64,000 bases of DNA from Spongiihabitans sp963422685. Its GTDB lineage: Bacteria; Pseudomonadota; Gammaproteobacteria; Arenicellales; Poriferihabitantaceae. Location of the stretch: NCBI GenBank assembly GCA_963422685.1, contig OY730442.1, positions 2,666,001-2,730,000 on the forward strand, read 5' to 3'. Under the pieces are notes generated by a model. It was not told where the DNA came from, made no database searches, and worked only from the letters and a program-made list of their open reading frames with translations. This document shows, one piece after another, positions 8,443 to 17,337 of this stretch (the first letter of the stretch is position 1; each line of letters opens with the position of its first letter). The position numbers were made by a program, and so were the translations under genes.

Positions 8443-9546
8443 CTAACCAAAATGATGTCGGTATGCCAGTTTGTAGTCTGGCTGGTTCAGATTGAGGTAT
8501 TTCATCACGGTTTCCGCATACGCCTTTTGCGAATCAATTACCCTGGCGAAGAATGCGTCACCTTCTGACATGCGGTCAACCACCTTGTCCCAGGCATTTA
8601 ACTGCTCTGTCATGACCGAATCCGGCGTGCGGTATACGTTCACACCCTGCTCGGTTTGCAAGGTGACAAGATCATCAGCGTAGCGGCGGGTGTTGTGCCA
8701 GTAAAAGTTTGAGTTTTCCGCTTCAGAGGCATATTTCAGAATCGCTTTCAGTTCATCAGACAATCCATCGTATTTGTCTTTGTTAAACGTCACTTCAAAG
8801 AATTCCTGGGATTGGTGAAAGCTGGCCAGGTGATAATGTTTGGAAACGTCCTGCATGCCAAAATCCCGGTCCGAGGTGGGGTTATTAAATTCCGCCGCGT
8901 CGATCAAACCCGATTTCATCGCCGGCTGAATTTCACCGCCAGGCAACTGCACCACGGACATACCCATTTCAAGCAGTACGTCGGCGGCCAAACCCACTGT
9001 ACGATACTTCAGGCCGACCATCTGGCTTGCGTCCTTGATTTGTTCTTTAAACCAGCCCAATGGCTGCGCCGGCATCGGGCTGTTGAAGAAACTGACCAGG
9101 TTAAGACCCAGGCTGCTCATTAATTCATCAAACAGCTCCTGCCCGCCGCCGTAGTATACCCAGCCCAATACTTCCTGACTCGACCAGCCAAAACACGGCC
9201 CAGTGCCAAACAGCGATGCAACCGGTGATTTTGAATACCAGTATGCCGGCACATAGTGTGCCGCATCCAGTACGCCACGGTGTACTGCGTCCTGCATCTG
9301 GCTGGTTTTTACAACGGAGTTAACCGGCAGCAATTCGATTTGCAGCGCGTCACCCGCCATGGCATTCACGCGGTCAACATAGGATTTCGCGTTTTCCAGG
9401 AAGATGCCGCCGCCCCAGGCCGCCTGCATTTTTAATGTGACAGGCGCCGCTTTAACAATCGCAGGGGCCGCAAGTGTTCCGGCAGTAACCGTGGCCGCAA
9501 CCGCTGACCCCTTAAGAAATTTGCGTCGAGAATTTGTTTCTTTCAT
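8443..9546 (-). CDS. dctP: TRAP substrate-binding protein, TakP-like, Tat-exported
   Basis: This periplasmic binding subunit of the TRAP system has 367 residues. The N-terminus carries a twin-arginine signal, SRRKFLKG, followed by an alanine-rich hydrophobic stretch and an AxA-type site near VKAAPV, so export is probably by Tat. FGTGPCFGWSSQEVLGWVYY and the following YGGGQELFDEL match the DctP subgroup that includes TakP (alpha-keto acids) and the lactate-binding homologue. The start has GAGG nine bases upstream. It is the first gene of the six-gene operon. The assignment to oxo- or hydroxyacids rests on subgroup resemblance. Confidence 0.9.
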   Translation of the reverse strand: MKETNSRRKFLKGSAVAATVTAGTLAAPAIVKAAPVTLKMQAAWGGGIFLENAKSYVDRVNAMAGDALQIELLPVNSVVKTSQMQDAVHRGVLDAAHYVPAYWYSKSPVASLFGTGPCFGWSSQEVLGWVYYGGGQELFDELMSSLGLNLVSFFNSPMPAQPLGWFKEQIKDASQMVGLKYRTVGLAADVLLEMGMSVVQLPGGEIQPAMKSGLIDAAEFNNPTSDRDFGMQDVSKHYHLASFHQSQEFFEVTFNKDKYDGLSDELKAILKYASEAENSNFYWHNTRRYADDLVTLQTEQGVNVYRTPDSVMTEQLNAWDKVVDRMSEGDAFFARVIDSQKAYAETVMKYLNLNQPDYKLAYRHHFG

Positions 9547-9801
9547 TTAATATTTCCTCATGTGGAGATTTGGTGTTTAGGGTATTTGTATAACGTACCT
9601 AAATGAGTCGAATACCCATTATAGATTGGGTCTTGCTGATAACGGAGTGAGCATACTGTAAAACCAGTACTCCAGCAAGATAATCACCCCGGGTAAAATC
9701 GAACCGGTGGAGGAGTTTTGCCGGACTGTCGGAATTATTCCGGGCCGGATAACCCGGGATAATGCAGCCAGGTTAAATGCGCGAAAGTCGCAAAAGCCGA
9801 T

Positions 9802-10971
9802 CTATAAACCGTCCAGCGCCTGTTTCAGGTCCGTAATTAAATCATCAGCCGATTCAAGACCCGCAGATAAACGCACCAATCCATCTGTGATGCCTGCGGC
9901 TATGCGCTCCTCTTTTGGCATGTCGGCGTGGGTCATGGTGACCGAATGCGTCACCAGGGATTCCACTGAACCGAGGTTTTCTGCCAGGCTCCAGAGTTGC
10001 AGCGTATTCATGAGCTTTTTACCGGAGTCAACTCCCCCCTTTACTTCAAACCAAAGCATTGACCCATGGCCGCTTGCCTGACTGTCCGCAAGCTGTTTTT
10101 GCGGGAATGAATCCAGACCCGGGTAGGCAACACGTTCGACCATCGGGTGTGTTTCAAGGAATGTGGCAATTTTCAGCGCATTGGCAGATTGTGCTTCCAG
10201 CCGGGTGCTCATGGTTTTACAACCTTGCAGCGTATAGAACGCCACCATCGGTGTCATATTTGACCCGAAGCAGTTTCTGACGAATTTGATCGCTTCCAGA
10301 TGTTCTTCACTGGCGGCGGTAATGGAACCGCCCACTGAGACATTATGACCTTCCATAAACTTGGTTGTACTGTGCAGGGCGATGTCGGCGCCGAGTTCAA
10401 GCGGGCGCTGAAAGTAAGGCGTCAGGAATGTGTTGTCGACAACATGGGGAATGCCGTTGGCCCGGGCAATTTCCGATACCGCTGCGATGTCGGTGAGTTT
10501 CAGGGTTGGATTTGCCGGGGTTTCGGTGAAAACAAGTCTGGTATTGTCGCGGATAGCTTCCTTGATGTTGCCGGGTTCCGCGGTATTGACGAAGCTGTGC
10601 TCAACGCCGAATCGATTCAATACTTTTGTCGTGATTCGATGCGTGCCGCCATAAACCACGTCCGACAAGATTATATGCTCTCCGGCATTCACCAGCGCCA
10701 TTATGGTTGCGCTGGTGGCCGACATTCCCGTCGCAAAACAGGCCGTGCCCGCACCGCCTTCCAACGCAGTGATTCGATCTTCCAGGGCCGTTACGGTGGG
10801 ATTGCCCGACCGACTATAGGAATAGCCTTTCTGCATATATTTATCCACCGACTCTTGAACGTAGGTGGTTGACTGATAAATGGGGGTTAGAATTGCGCCG
10901 GTGACCGGGTCGGGCCGAACGCCGGCATGTACTTCTCTGGTTTTGAAGCCCGGCTGTTGATCTTTACTCAT
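9802..10971 (-). CDS. Cys/Met metabolism PLP enzyme (cystathionine gamma-synthase/lyase type)
   Basis: This 389-residue cytoplasmic enzyme belongs to the trans-sulfuration family. The PLP lysine is Lys204 in HSTTKFMEGH; YSRSGNPT (50-57) supplies the Tyr that contacts the neighbouring cofactor, and DNTFLTPYFQRPLELGAD precedes the lysine. Length and motifs fit cystathionine gamma-synthase, gamma-lyase and O-acylhomoserine sulfhydrylase alike, and the sequence alone does not decide. The neighbour downstream on the same strand is gshA, which also uses cysteine, so a gamma-lyase supplying cysteine is plausible. Confidence 0.9.
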   Translation of the reverse strand: MSKDQQPGFKTREVHAGVRPDPVTGAILTPIYQSTTYVQESVDKYMQKGYSYSRSGNPTVTALEDRITALEGGAGTACFATGMSATSATIMALVNAGEHIILSDVVYGGTHRITTKVLNRFGVEHSFVNTAEPGNIKEAIRDNTRLVFTETPANPTLKLTDIAAVSEIARANGIPHVVDNTFLTPYFQRPLELGADIALHSTTKFMEGHNVSVGGSITAASEEHLEAIKFVRNCFGSNMTPMVAFYTLQGCKTMSTRLEAQSANALKIATFLETHPMVERVAYPGLDSFPQKQLADSQASGHGSMLWFEVKGGVDSGKKLMNTLQLWSLAENLGSVESLVTHSVTMTHADMPKEERIAAGITDGLVRLSAGLESADDLITDLKQALDGL

Positions 10972-11080
10972 TGATGGTTGTCCTGGTTGGTTGACCTGAC
11001 TGGTTCAGGTATTAAGGCGCCGGATTCCGGTACCGCCATGGATATTGGAAAAATGTGGAACAGGAATCAGCATTTCTTCG

Positions 11081-12685
11081 CTATGGCGCATTCTGCCGTT
11101 GAAAATAATCGGCCAGAAAATCTTCAAAAGAGATTGTATCGTTATCCTCAATTTCACGTTGTCTGACATGGGACTGCTGCGCCATTTTTTCAAACTTTTG
11201 GTTGATTTGCGGGTTCAGACATGTCTGTTTGAATCGCTTTTCAGCGTTTTCTGACATCGCCATGGAAAATTCATAGAAACTTAAATCGTCTTCCAGCATC
11301 TGGTTAATAATTTTTGCGGAAGGGGTGCGGTGCGCATCTTCTATTTTTTCCAGTTGGCGATCCATGGTGGCGCCATAGCGGTTGGTGTTATTGATTTGAT
11401 CCAGTAATTCTGCGACCGGGCGCATTTTACCGAGCAACCCGCGCATTGCATCTCTGGCCAGCTTTTCTCCACTGCGGGTGTTTATGCTGAGGTCTTCATC
11501 TCTACCGGCCATGACCATTTTTCGCTGGTTATCTTTGATTAAAGCAAAGTCCTCTGCGCTCAACCGGTCGCTTGCAGAAAACAGACAATAAACCAGCATG
11601 GTGTCCATGAAGCGAATACAGTCGGCATCAATACCCACCGGGACGAATGGGTTTAAATCAATACTGCGCACTTCGACGTACTGAACGCCCCGATGTTGCA
11701 GCGCCCGGCAGGGACTTTCCCCCGACGTGGTGATTCTTTTGGGGCGAATAGACGAATAGAATTCGTTTTCGATTTGCAACAGGTTGGCATTCAGTTGCTG
11801 GTATTCTCCGTTTGTATCAATGCCGTATTTTTCATAATCCGGGTTTGGCGTTTGAATGGCGGCCCGGAGTGATTTAACGAAATCATCCACACTGTTGTAG
11901 CAAATTTCAATTTGGGTCTGGGCTTCGTTACTGTATCCCAGCCCGCTCAGGCGTAAGGAGGTTGCATTGGGCGCATAGAAACTATGCGCATGGAAATCTT
12001 CAAGCAGTTGCTCCCGCCCGCGCAGAAAAGACCGGCAAACCGCAGGAGAGGCACCAAACAGATAACTGCCAATCCAGGAGTTGCGATGAAAGTTTCTGAT
12101 TAGCGCGAAATACCGGGCGGATTTGGCGTCTTGAAGCTGGTTAGATGAATCAAGATCAAAGTAATCACTCCAGAACTCTTCCGGCATGGAAAAGTTGAAA
12201 TGTATGCCGGCGATGGTTTGCATTAACGCCCCATAGCGATGACTCAGCCCGAGTCGATACACTTCCTTCATTTTTGCGATATTGGATCGGCCATAGTGTG
12301 CAATCGGGATTTTTTCTTCGCTCTCGACGATGCAGGGCATGCTGTTTACCCAGAGTTTTTCATCGTTGATGTGCTGGTATGCGAAGTGATGAATATCGTA
12401 TAACTGTTGTAACAAGGTATTGATGTCGTTATGAACCGGCGTCACAAACTCAAGCAGGGATTCGGCATAATCCGTAGTGATCATCGGGTGGGTTAATGCG
12501 GACCCCAGTTTACCGGGGTGCGGCGTTTGGGCCAGTAGTCCGCTGGAGTCCACTCTGAGGCTTTCCTTTTCCAGACCTCGTTGCAGGTTGCCTAAATGAT
12601 GATCAATATTTCGGGAAATCAGGAGATCCAGTGATTTTTGTAGTGTTTTCGCCACGGCCAAGCCTGCTCTTTTAACGAAACGCAA
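11081..12685 (-). CDS. gshA: Glutamate-cysteine ligase
   Basis: The enzyme carries out the first step of glutathione synthesis, joining glutamate and cysteine with ATP. The 534-residue length and the opening GLEKESLRVDSSGLLAQTPHP fit the gammaproteobacterial GshA type. FEFVTP-like LLEFVTPVHNDI, GIHFNFSMPEEFW and YVEVRSIDLNPFVPVGID are conserved family blocks. The start at 12685 precedes the first conserved block by about 36 residues, and no better start was found. It follows the trans-sulfuration gene region on the same strand in reverse order, about 110 bp away. Confidence 0.95.
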   Translation of the reverse strand: MRFVKRAGLAVAKTLQKSLDLLISRNIDHHLGNLQRGLEKESLRVDSSGLLAQTPHPGKLGSALTHPMITTDYAESLLEFVTPVHNDINTLLQQLYDIHHFAYQHINDEKLWVNSMPCIVESEEKIPIAHYGRSNIAKMKEVYRLGLSHRYGALMQTIAGIHFNFSMPEEFWSDYFDLDSSNQLQDAKSARYFALIRNFHRNSWIGSYLFGASPAVCRSFLRGREQLLEDFHAHSFYAPNATSLRLSGLGYSNEAQTQIEICYNSVDDFVKSLRAAIQTPNPDYEKYGIDTNGEYQQLNANLLQIENEFYSSIRPKRITTSGESPCRALQHRGVQYVEVRSIDLNPFVPVGIDADCIRFMDTMLVYCLFSASDRLSAEDFALIKDNQRKMVMAGRDEDLSINTRSGEKLARDAMRGLLGKMRPVAELLDQINNTNRYGATMDRQLEKIEDAHRTPSAKIINQMLEDDLSFYEFSMAMSENAEKRFKQTCLNPQINQKFEKMAQQSHVRQREIEDNDTISFEDFLADYFQRQNAP

Positions 12686-12934
12686 GGGTGACGGTTGGAG
12701 GTGAGAAAATCAACTGTTTGCGCGGGTAAAAAAATCTTTTTATCATCTGCCCAAGCGTGGCGGCACAAATATTTTGTCGGTTGAGAGCATTCCCTGTTCG
12801 CGGCATCTCCTTTAGTAACCGGGATGAAAATTTCCGGGGATAAGGTGCCGGACAGCATGTAATCAAGTCAGGTTGCCGTGTTGGTGATAAAATCAAATCA
12901 CAACCCGTCAATTTCGCCACCTTGAACGAACATC

Positions 12935-14014
12935 TTGAATAAACATTTCTCCGTTGCCCCGATGCTTGATCTGACCGACCGACATTGCCGGGTGTTTTTA
13001 CGATTATTTTCTCCTCATATTCGTATGTACACTGAAATGAAAGTCGCGGACGCCGTCATTCATGGCGACCGTGAGCGGTTTCTCGGATTTGACCCTGTGG
13101 AACATCCGGTGGCGATTCAATTGGGTGGATGTGATCCTGAAAAACTCGGTTTTTGTTCCCGGCTGGCGCAGGATTGGGGATACGACGAAGTGAATCTCAA
13201 TATTGGCTGCCCCAGCGACAGGGTAAAAAGCGCACAGTTTGGCGCTTGTTTGATGGCAAAACCGGAATTGGTTGCGCAATGCGTCGCTGCCATGGTGCAG
13301 TCTGTTGCAATTCCGGTTACCGTAAAAATGCGAATTGGCATTGATGGTCAGGACAGCTACGAACATCTGGTCAATTTTGTTGCAAAGGCGGCCCGGGCGG
13401 GCTGTGCGCATTTTATCGTACATGCGCGCAAAGCCTGGCTGTCCGGCTTGAGCCCCAGGGAGAATCGCACCATCCCGCCACTGCGCTATGACCGTGTTTA
13501 TCGGTTAAAACGGGATTTTCCCAATATCCGCTTTACCCTGAACGGCGGGATTACTTCACTCCATGGTATCGAAAGTCATTTGTCAAAGGTTGACGGCGTG
13601 ATGATGGGCCGGGCGGCGTATCAGAACCCATGGATTCTGAAGCAGATAAATGATCGTTATTTCCCCGATGAGCGGCCAGCGACTATAACCGACCCAATAA
13701 CGCATCGTGTTCATATCGTGTCGGCGTACCTGCCCTATATCGAAAAGCAATTGAGCAAAGGGGTTTATTTGCGGCGTATGACCCGGCACATGCTCGGCCT
13801 GTTTCATGGGCACAGAGGGGCCAGAGGATGGCGTCGATATTTATCTGAATACGGCTCGGGAAAAACTGCGGGACTGGAGGTGATTGCGCAAGCGTTAAAG
13901 TTTGTCAACGATGATGCCGGGCAGTCCGGCGTTAATGCAGAATCCGGCTTGACCGCAGCCGCAAATCGTCCGGGTCAAGCGATCATGCAACCCGTATCGG
14001 CATACAATCTGTGA
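12935..14014 (+). CDS. dusA: tRNA-dihydrouridine synthase A
   Basis: This FMN enzyme reduces U20/U20a in the D-loop of tRNAs. VAPMLDLTDRHCR begins the TIM barrel, catalytic Cys92 lies in NLNIGCPSDRV, and HARKAWLSGLSPRENR is the DusA-specific block that separates it from DusB and DusC. The C-terminal helical domain ends in MLGLFHGHRGARGWRRYLSE. The start codon is TTG at 12935, directly before NKHFSVAPM. Its stop overlaps the start of the AsmA-like gene by four bases (GTGA), so the two are translationally coupled. Confidence 0.95.
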   Translation: MNKHFSVAPMLDLTDRHCRVFLRLFSPHIRMYTEMKVADAVIHGDRERFLGFDPVEHPVAIQLGGCDPEKLGFCSRLAQDWGYDEVNLNIGCPSDRVKSAQFGACLMAKPELVAQCVAAMVQSVAIPVTVKMRIGIDGQDSYEHLVNFVAKAARAGCAHFIVHARKAWLSGLSPRENRTIPPLRYDRVYRLKRDFPNIRFTLNGGITSLHGIESHLSKVDGVMMGRAAYQNPWILKQINDRYFPDERPATITDPITHRVHIVSAYLPYIEKQLSKGVYLRRMTRHMLGLFHGHRGARGWRRYLSEYGSGKTAGLEVIAQALKFVNDDAGQSGVNAESGLTAAANRPGQAIMQPVSAYNL

Positions 14015-16146
14015 AAACATTAAAAATTTTTTTCTGGCTGACCAGTGTTCTGCTTGCGATTCTCATCGGCGCCGTGCTGGTTGTGACTACCCTGGTTGAT
14101 CCGAACGAATACAAACCTGGTATTGAAAAATGGGTGGAATCCAAAACCGGACGCCAATTCAAAATAGGCGGCGACCTGGCGCTGGCTTTCTATCCCTGGA
14201 TGGGGTTGCAGACCGGCGCTGTTGAATTGTCCAACCGGGCTGGACTGGACGAATTGCCAATGCTGTCCGTCGACCGGATTAGCCTGAAGGTCAAGCTCAT
14301 TCCTTTGATGAAGAAAAATCTGGAAGTTGGCGATGTGATTCTCAGTCAGCCAAAAGTGCGGCTGATTACTTTCCGAGATGGTTCGACCAATTGGGATGAC
14401 CTTATTGACAGCGCAAAGTCTGCGGGGGATGAACAGGGTGCAGACGAGAGGTTGTCTGTGGCCGGGCTGGCGGTGCAGGGGGTGTCGATCGTGGATGGAG
14501 AAATATTATGGGATAACCGCGCCGCCGGACAATCGGCGAAAATAAGCAGGTTGGACCTCTCAACTGAAAAAATGCAGCCGGGCGAGCCATTGCATCTTGC
14601 ATTGGCGGCGTTGATAGAAGAAAGCACATTATCCAGCCCGGTGGCAATGGATTTGTCCACCACCGCAATGGTTAATCATGATTTTCGGGCAGTAAAACTA
14701 AACAACACTTCCGCGCATGTGGAAATTGACGGCAAGACTTTTTCCCTGGCCATACCGTCGCTGGGTTTCAATGCCGAAACGCAAAATCTGCAAATCCCTG
14801 AATTTACATTGCAGCAAGGTGATTTGTTGCTCAGCGGCCGTTTAACCGGTTCCGGCGTATTCGATGCAGCGGCGCTGAATGGTCAGCTTGCTTTCGAGAC
14901 GCCAGACATAGCCCCGGTATTGCGGGAATATGGAATTGAGTCCGGTGCGGGTGGTCATCAGATAGAGGGTATTGCGCTGGATGCCGGCTTTAGTTATATA
15001 AACCATTCAATCCAGTTGAACAGCCTTGTCGGCAGAGCCAGTTTAAACGGCCGGGAAACGGTGGTTGAACTCCCATTCGCAACCCTGCATTTGTCCGGGC
15101 AAAAAGCCGGAGTGCCCGTATTGACGATTACGCAGAACGGATTACGCGCGAGTGCCGGGATCCATGGTGTCAACGTGTTCTCTGGCGGTAACCGCATGAT
15201 TTTGCATGGTTTGATCAATATCAATCTATCCGACGTGTCCAAGTTTATGGGAAACAACCGGATTGGGGATATTTTACCTCACGGCCTGATTGACACGGTT
15301 GCAAGCGAGATGGATTACCGGTTGGATAACGGGAATTTGTCTTTGTCGGCAATGAATTCATTGATCGACAAAACAACCCTGCACGGCAGCGTCAGCTTTG
15401 AAAATATATTTTCAGACAGCGAACGGAATATAACCGCCAGGCAGAATATTAAAAATATCAATGTTGGCAAAGTATTGACGGCATTCGCCGTGGCCGATAA
15501 CCTTACAGGGTTTGGTGATGTGAACTTGAATATAACCGGGCTGCGTCCCGATGCAGAAAAGCCGCTTGAGAACTTGGGCGGTTCAATCGGTTTTAAAATT
15601 CACGATGGCGCAATGAAAGGGTTTGACTTGCAGGCAGCACTGATCAGGGTCGGCAACGCGGTGCAGCACATAAGGAGCCGCGAGGAAACGCAGTATCAGC
15701 CCGATGCCCGCACCCGATTTTCGGATTTATCCGCCAGCTTTCACGGCATCAATGGTCGGTTCAGCACAAGCGATATTGTGATGAAGGCGCCCGCCTTGCG
15801 AGTGCACGGGCGAGGCGATGTTGACCTGGCCGGGGAAACGCTGGATCTGAACTTTGATGTTGCGGTAGTCGAAACCGTTGCAGGGCAGGGCGGCGAAGCC
15901 CTGGAAAATCTCAAGGGTGTGACCATACCATTACAGGTAAAAGGAAATCTCCGTGCACCTGACTACGGTCTGGATATAAGCCGGTTGCTGGAGCGCGAAG
16001 TGAAAAAACAGCTCGGGAAAAAACTCGAAGAAGCGCTGCCCGCAGAGGTGCCCTCCGCAGTCGGTGGCGGCACCCTGGAAGAGAAGCTGGAGAAGAAACT
16101 TGAGGGCAAGCTGACAGAAAAATTACTCGATTTGTTTGGAAATTGA
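14011..16146 (+). CDS. AsmA family protein
   Basis: This 711-residue envelope protein has an N-terminal membrane anchor (residues 5-28) followed by VDPNEYKPGIEKWVESKTGR, the conserved AsmA start. The long beta-rich body and the C-terminal AsmA_2-type block (GLDISRLLEREVKKQLGKKLEEAL) lie in the periplasm. AsmA relatives are thought to bridge inner and outer membrane for phospholipid movement. The start is GTG, overlapping dusA. The last 60 residues are a charged, Lys/Glu/Leu-rich helix with repeated EKKLE and GKL steps, common at AsmA ends. Confidence 0.9.
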   Translation: MKTLKIFFWLTSVLLAILIGAVLVVTTLVDPNEYKPGIEKWVESKTGRQFKIGGDLALAFYPWMGLQTGAVELSNRAGLDELPMLSVDRISLKVKLIPLMKKNLEVGDVILSQPKVRLITFRDGSTNWDDLIDSAKSAGDEQGADERLSVAGLAVQGVSIVDGEILWDNRAAGQSAKISRLDLSTEKMQPGEPLHLALAALIEESTLSSPVAMDLSTTAMVNHDFRAVKLNNTSAHVEIDGKTFSLAIPSLGFNAETQNLQIPEFTLQQGDLLLSGRLTGSGVFDAAALNGQLAFETPDIAPVLREYGIESGAGGHQIEGIALDAGFSYINHSIQLNSLVGRASLNGRETVVELPFATLHLSGQKAGVPVLTITQNGLRASAGIHGVNVFSGGNRMILHGLININLSDVSKFMGNNRIGDILPHGLIDTVASEMDYRLDNGNLSLSAMNSLIDKTTLHGSVSFENIFSDSERNITARQNIKNINVGKVLTAFAVADNLTGFGDVNLNITGLRPDAEKPLENLGGSIGFKIHDGAMKGFDLQAALIRVGNAVQHIRSREETQYQPDARTRFSDLSASFHGINGRFSTSDIVMKAPALRVHGRGDVDLAGETLDLNFDVAVVETVAGQGGEALENLKGVTIPLQVKGNLRAPDYGLDISRLLEREVKKQLGKKLEEALPAEVPSAVGGGTLEEKLEKKLEGKLTEKLLDLFGN

Positions 16147-16247
16147 ATGGGTAAAGCGGTGAATTATATTGATGAATTGATGAGCCTGACCGAAAGATAC
16201 GGATACATCGACGCTGGCAATATCCATTTTGAAGCGTATTTGGGCCT

Positions 16248-17045
16248 GTGCCGGAAAATCTGAGTTTCGATATGGTGGTTCGACTGTATGCCTTTGTGCT
16301 GGTACTTGGGGTGATGACGTTATGGGAGTTGCTTGCCCCGAAACGCACAGGTCCGGCCAGAAAAACACGCTGGCCATCCAACTTCGGGGTGGGCATTATC
16401 AATGTGGTGATGCTGTCGGTTGTGCCAATTTCCGCATTAGCGGCTTCATTGCTATCGCTGGAGTACAGGTTTGGATTATTCCTGTGGATGGAAACGTCGC
16501 TGTGGCCGTCTATTATTGCCTCCATTGTGATACTTGACTTGGTGGTTTACTGGCAGCATAGAATGCTGCATATTTTCAAGCCGCTGTGGCGAATTCATCG
16601 TATGCACCATACTGATACCGCATTCGACGTCACCACCGCGCTGCGATTTCATCCGATTGAAATACTGTTATCCATAGTTCTCAAAGGTGGTGTTATCGTT
16701 TTGCTCGGTGCGCCGATTCTTGGGGTTATCGCATTTGAAATAATTTTAAACGGGTTCGCGATGTTCAACCACGGAAATATCCGCCTGCCTTTGTGGGCGG
16801 ACAAGTATCTGCGGTATTTTATCGTCACCCCGGACATGCACCGCGTTCATCATTCTGTCCTTGAAGAAGAACACGCGCATAACTATGGCTTTTTTCTTTC
16901 TGTCTGGGATGGTATTTTCCACAGCTATATTGATCAACCCGAACACGGGCACGAAACCATGGCTATCGGACTGGATAAATTTAATGATGCGAGCGAAGCC
17001 AGGCTGGACAAATTGCTGACCCAGCCTTTTCGGACTGAGTTGTGA
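16248..17045 (+). CDS. Membrane fatty acid hydroxylase/sterol desaturase family protein
   Basis: This di-iron integral membrane oxidoreductase has about 265 residues and roughly four hydrophobic segments. The three histidine clusters are present: WQHRMLH near residues 101-107, HRMHH near 118-122, and HRVHHS near 203-208. The substrate is unknown; relatives hydroxylate or desaturate lipids. The start is uncertain: GTG at 16248 is used, but ATG at MVVRLYAF is possible. A second member of the superfamily lies at 38336-39217 and is only distantly similar. Confidence 0.87.
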   Translation: MPENLSFDMVVRLYAFVLVLGVMTLWELLAPKRTGPARKTRWPSNFGVGIINVVMLSVVPISALAASLLSLEYRFGLFLWMETSLWPSIIASIVILDLVVYWQHRMLHIFKPLWRIHRMHHTDTAFDVTTALRFHPIEILLSIVLKGGVIVLLGAPILGVIAFEIILNGFAMFNHGNIRLPLWADKYLRYFIVTPDMHRVHHSVLEEEHAHNYGFFLSVWDGIFHSYIDQPEHGHETMAIGLDKFNDASEARLDKLLTQPFRTEL

Positions 17046-17058
17046 GCAATTTAAAGCC

Positions 17059-17325
17059 ATGCCAATAAATCGAAAGCTCCTGGAAATACTGGTGTGCCCC
17101 ATCACCAAATTGCCTGTTTCCATGCTGAGTGATGACAGGCTGAAGCAGTTAAACCGGTCCATAGCTGATGGCAGGGTGCAGACCATGGATGGAAAATTAA
17201 TTACGGAACCGCTTCAGGAAGCCTTGATTACCCGTAATAAAAACATGATTTACCGAATCGAAAACAATATTCCCGTGATGCTGGAAGATCAGGGCATCGC
17301 GGCGGATCAAATCGGCGGGCTATAG
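17059..17325 (+). CDS. Trm112-like (YcaR/UPF0434) small protein
   Basis: This 88-residue protein opens with RKLLEILVCPITKLPV and closes with MIYRIENNIPVMLEDQ, the two conserved halves of the UPF0434/Trm112p family. The usual bacterial form is about 60 residues; here some 25 extra residues (SDDRLKQLNRSIADGRVQT and following) sit between the halves. Only one of the cysteines of zinc-binding relatives remains. Trm112 proteins activate methyltransferases, but the role in bacteria is unclear. It converges with ppk, with only 12 bp between the stops. Confidence 0.75.
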   Translation: MPINRKLLEILVCPITKLPVSMLSDDRLKQLNRSIADGRVQTMDGKLITEPLQEALITRNKNMIYRIENNIPVMLEDQGIAADQIGGL

Positions 17326-17337
17326 GGCATAAAGCTG

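Noticed and set aside
16147..16263. 38-residue frame starting right after the AsmA-like stop
   Set aside because: No homology, no ribosome site, and it overlaps the likely start of the membrane hydroxylase gene.
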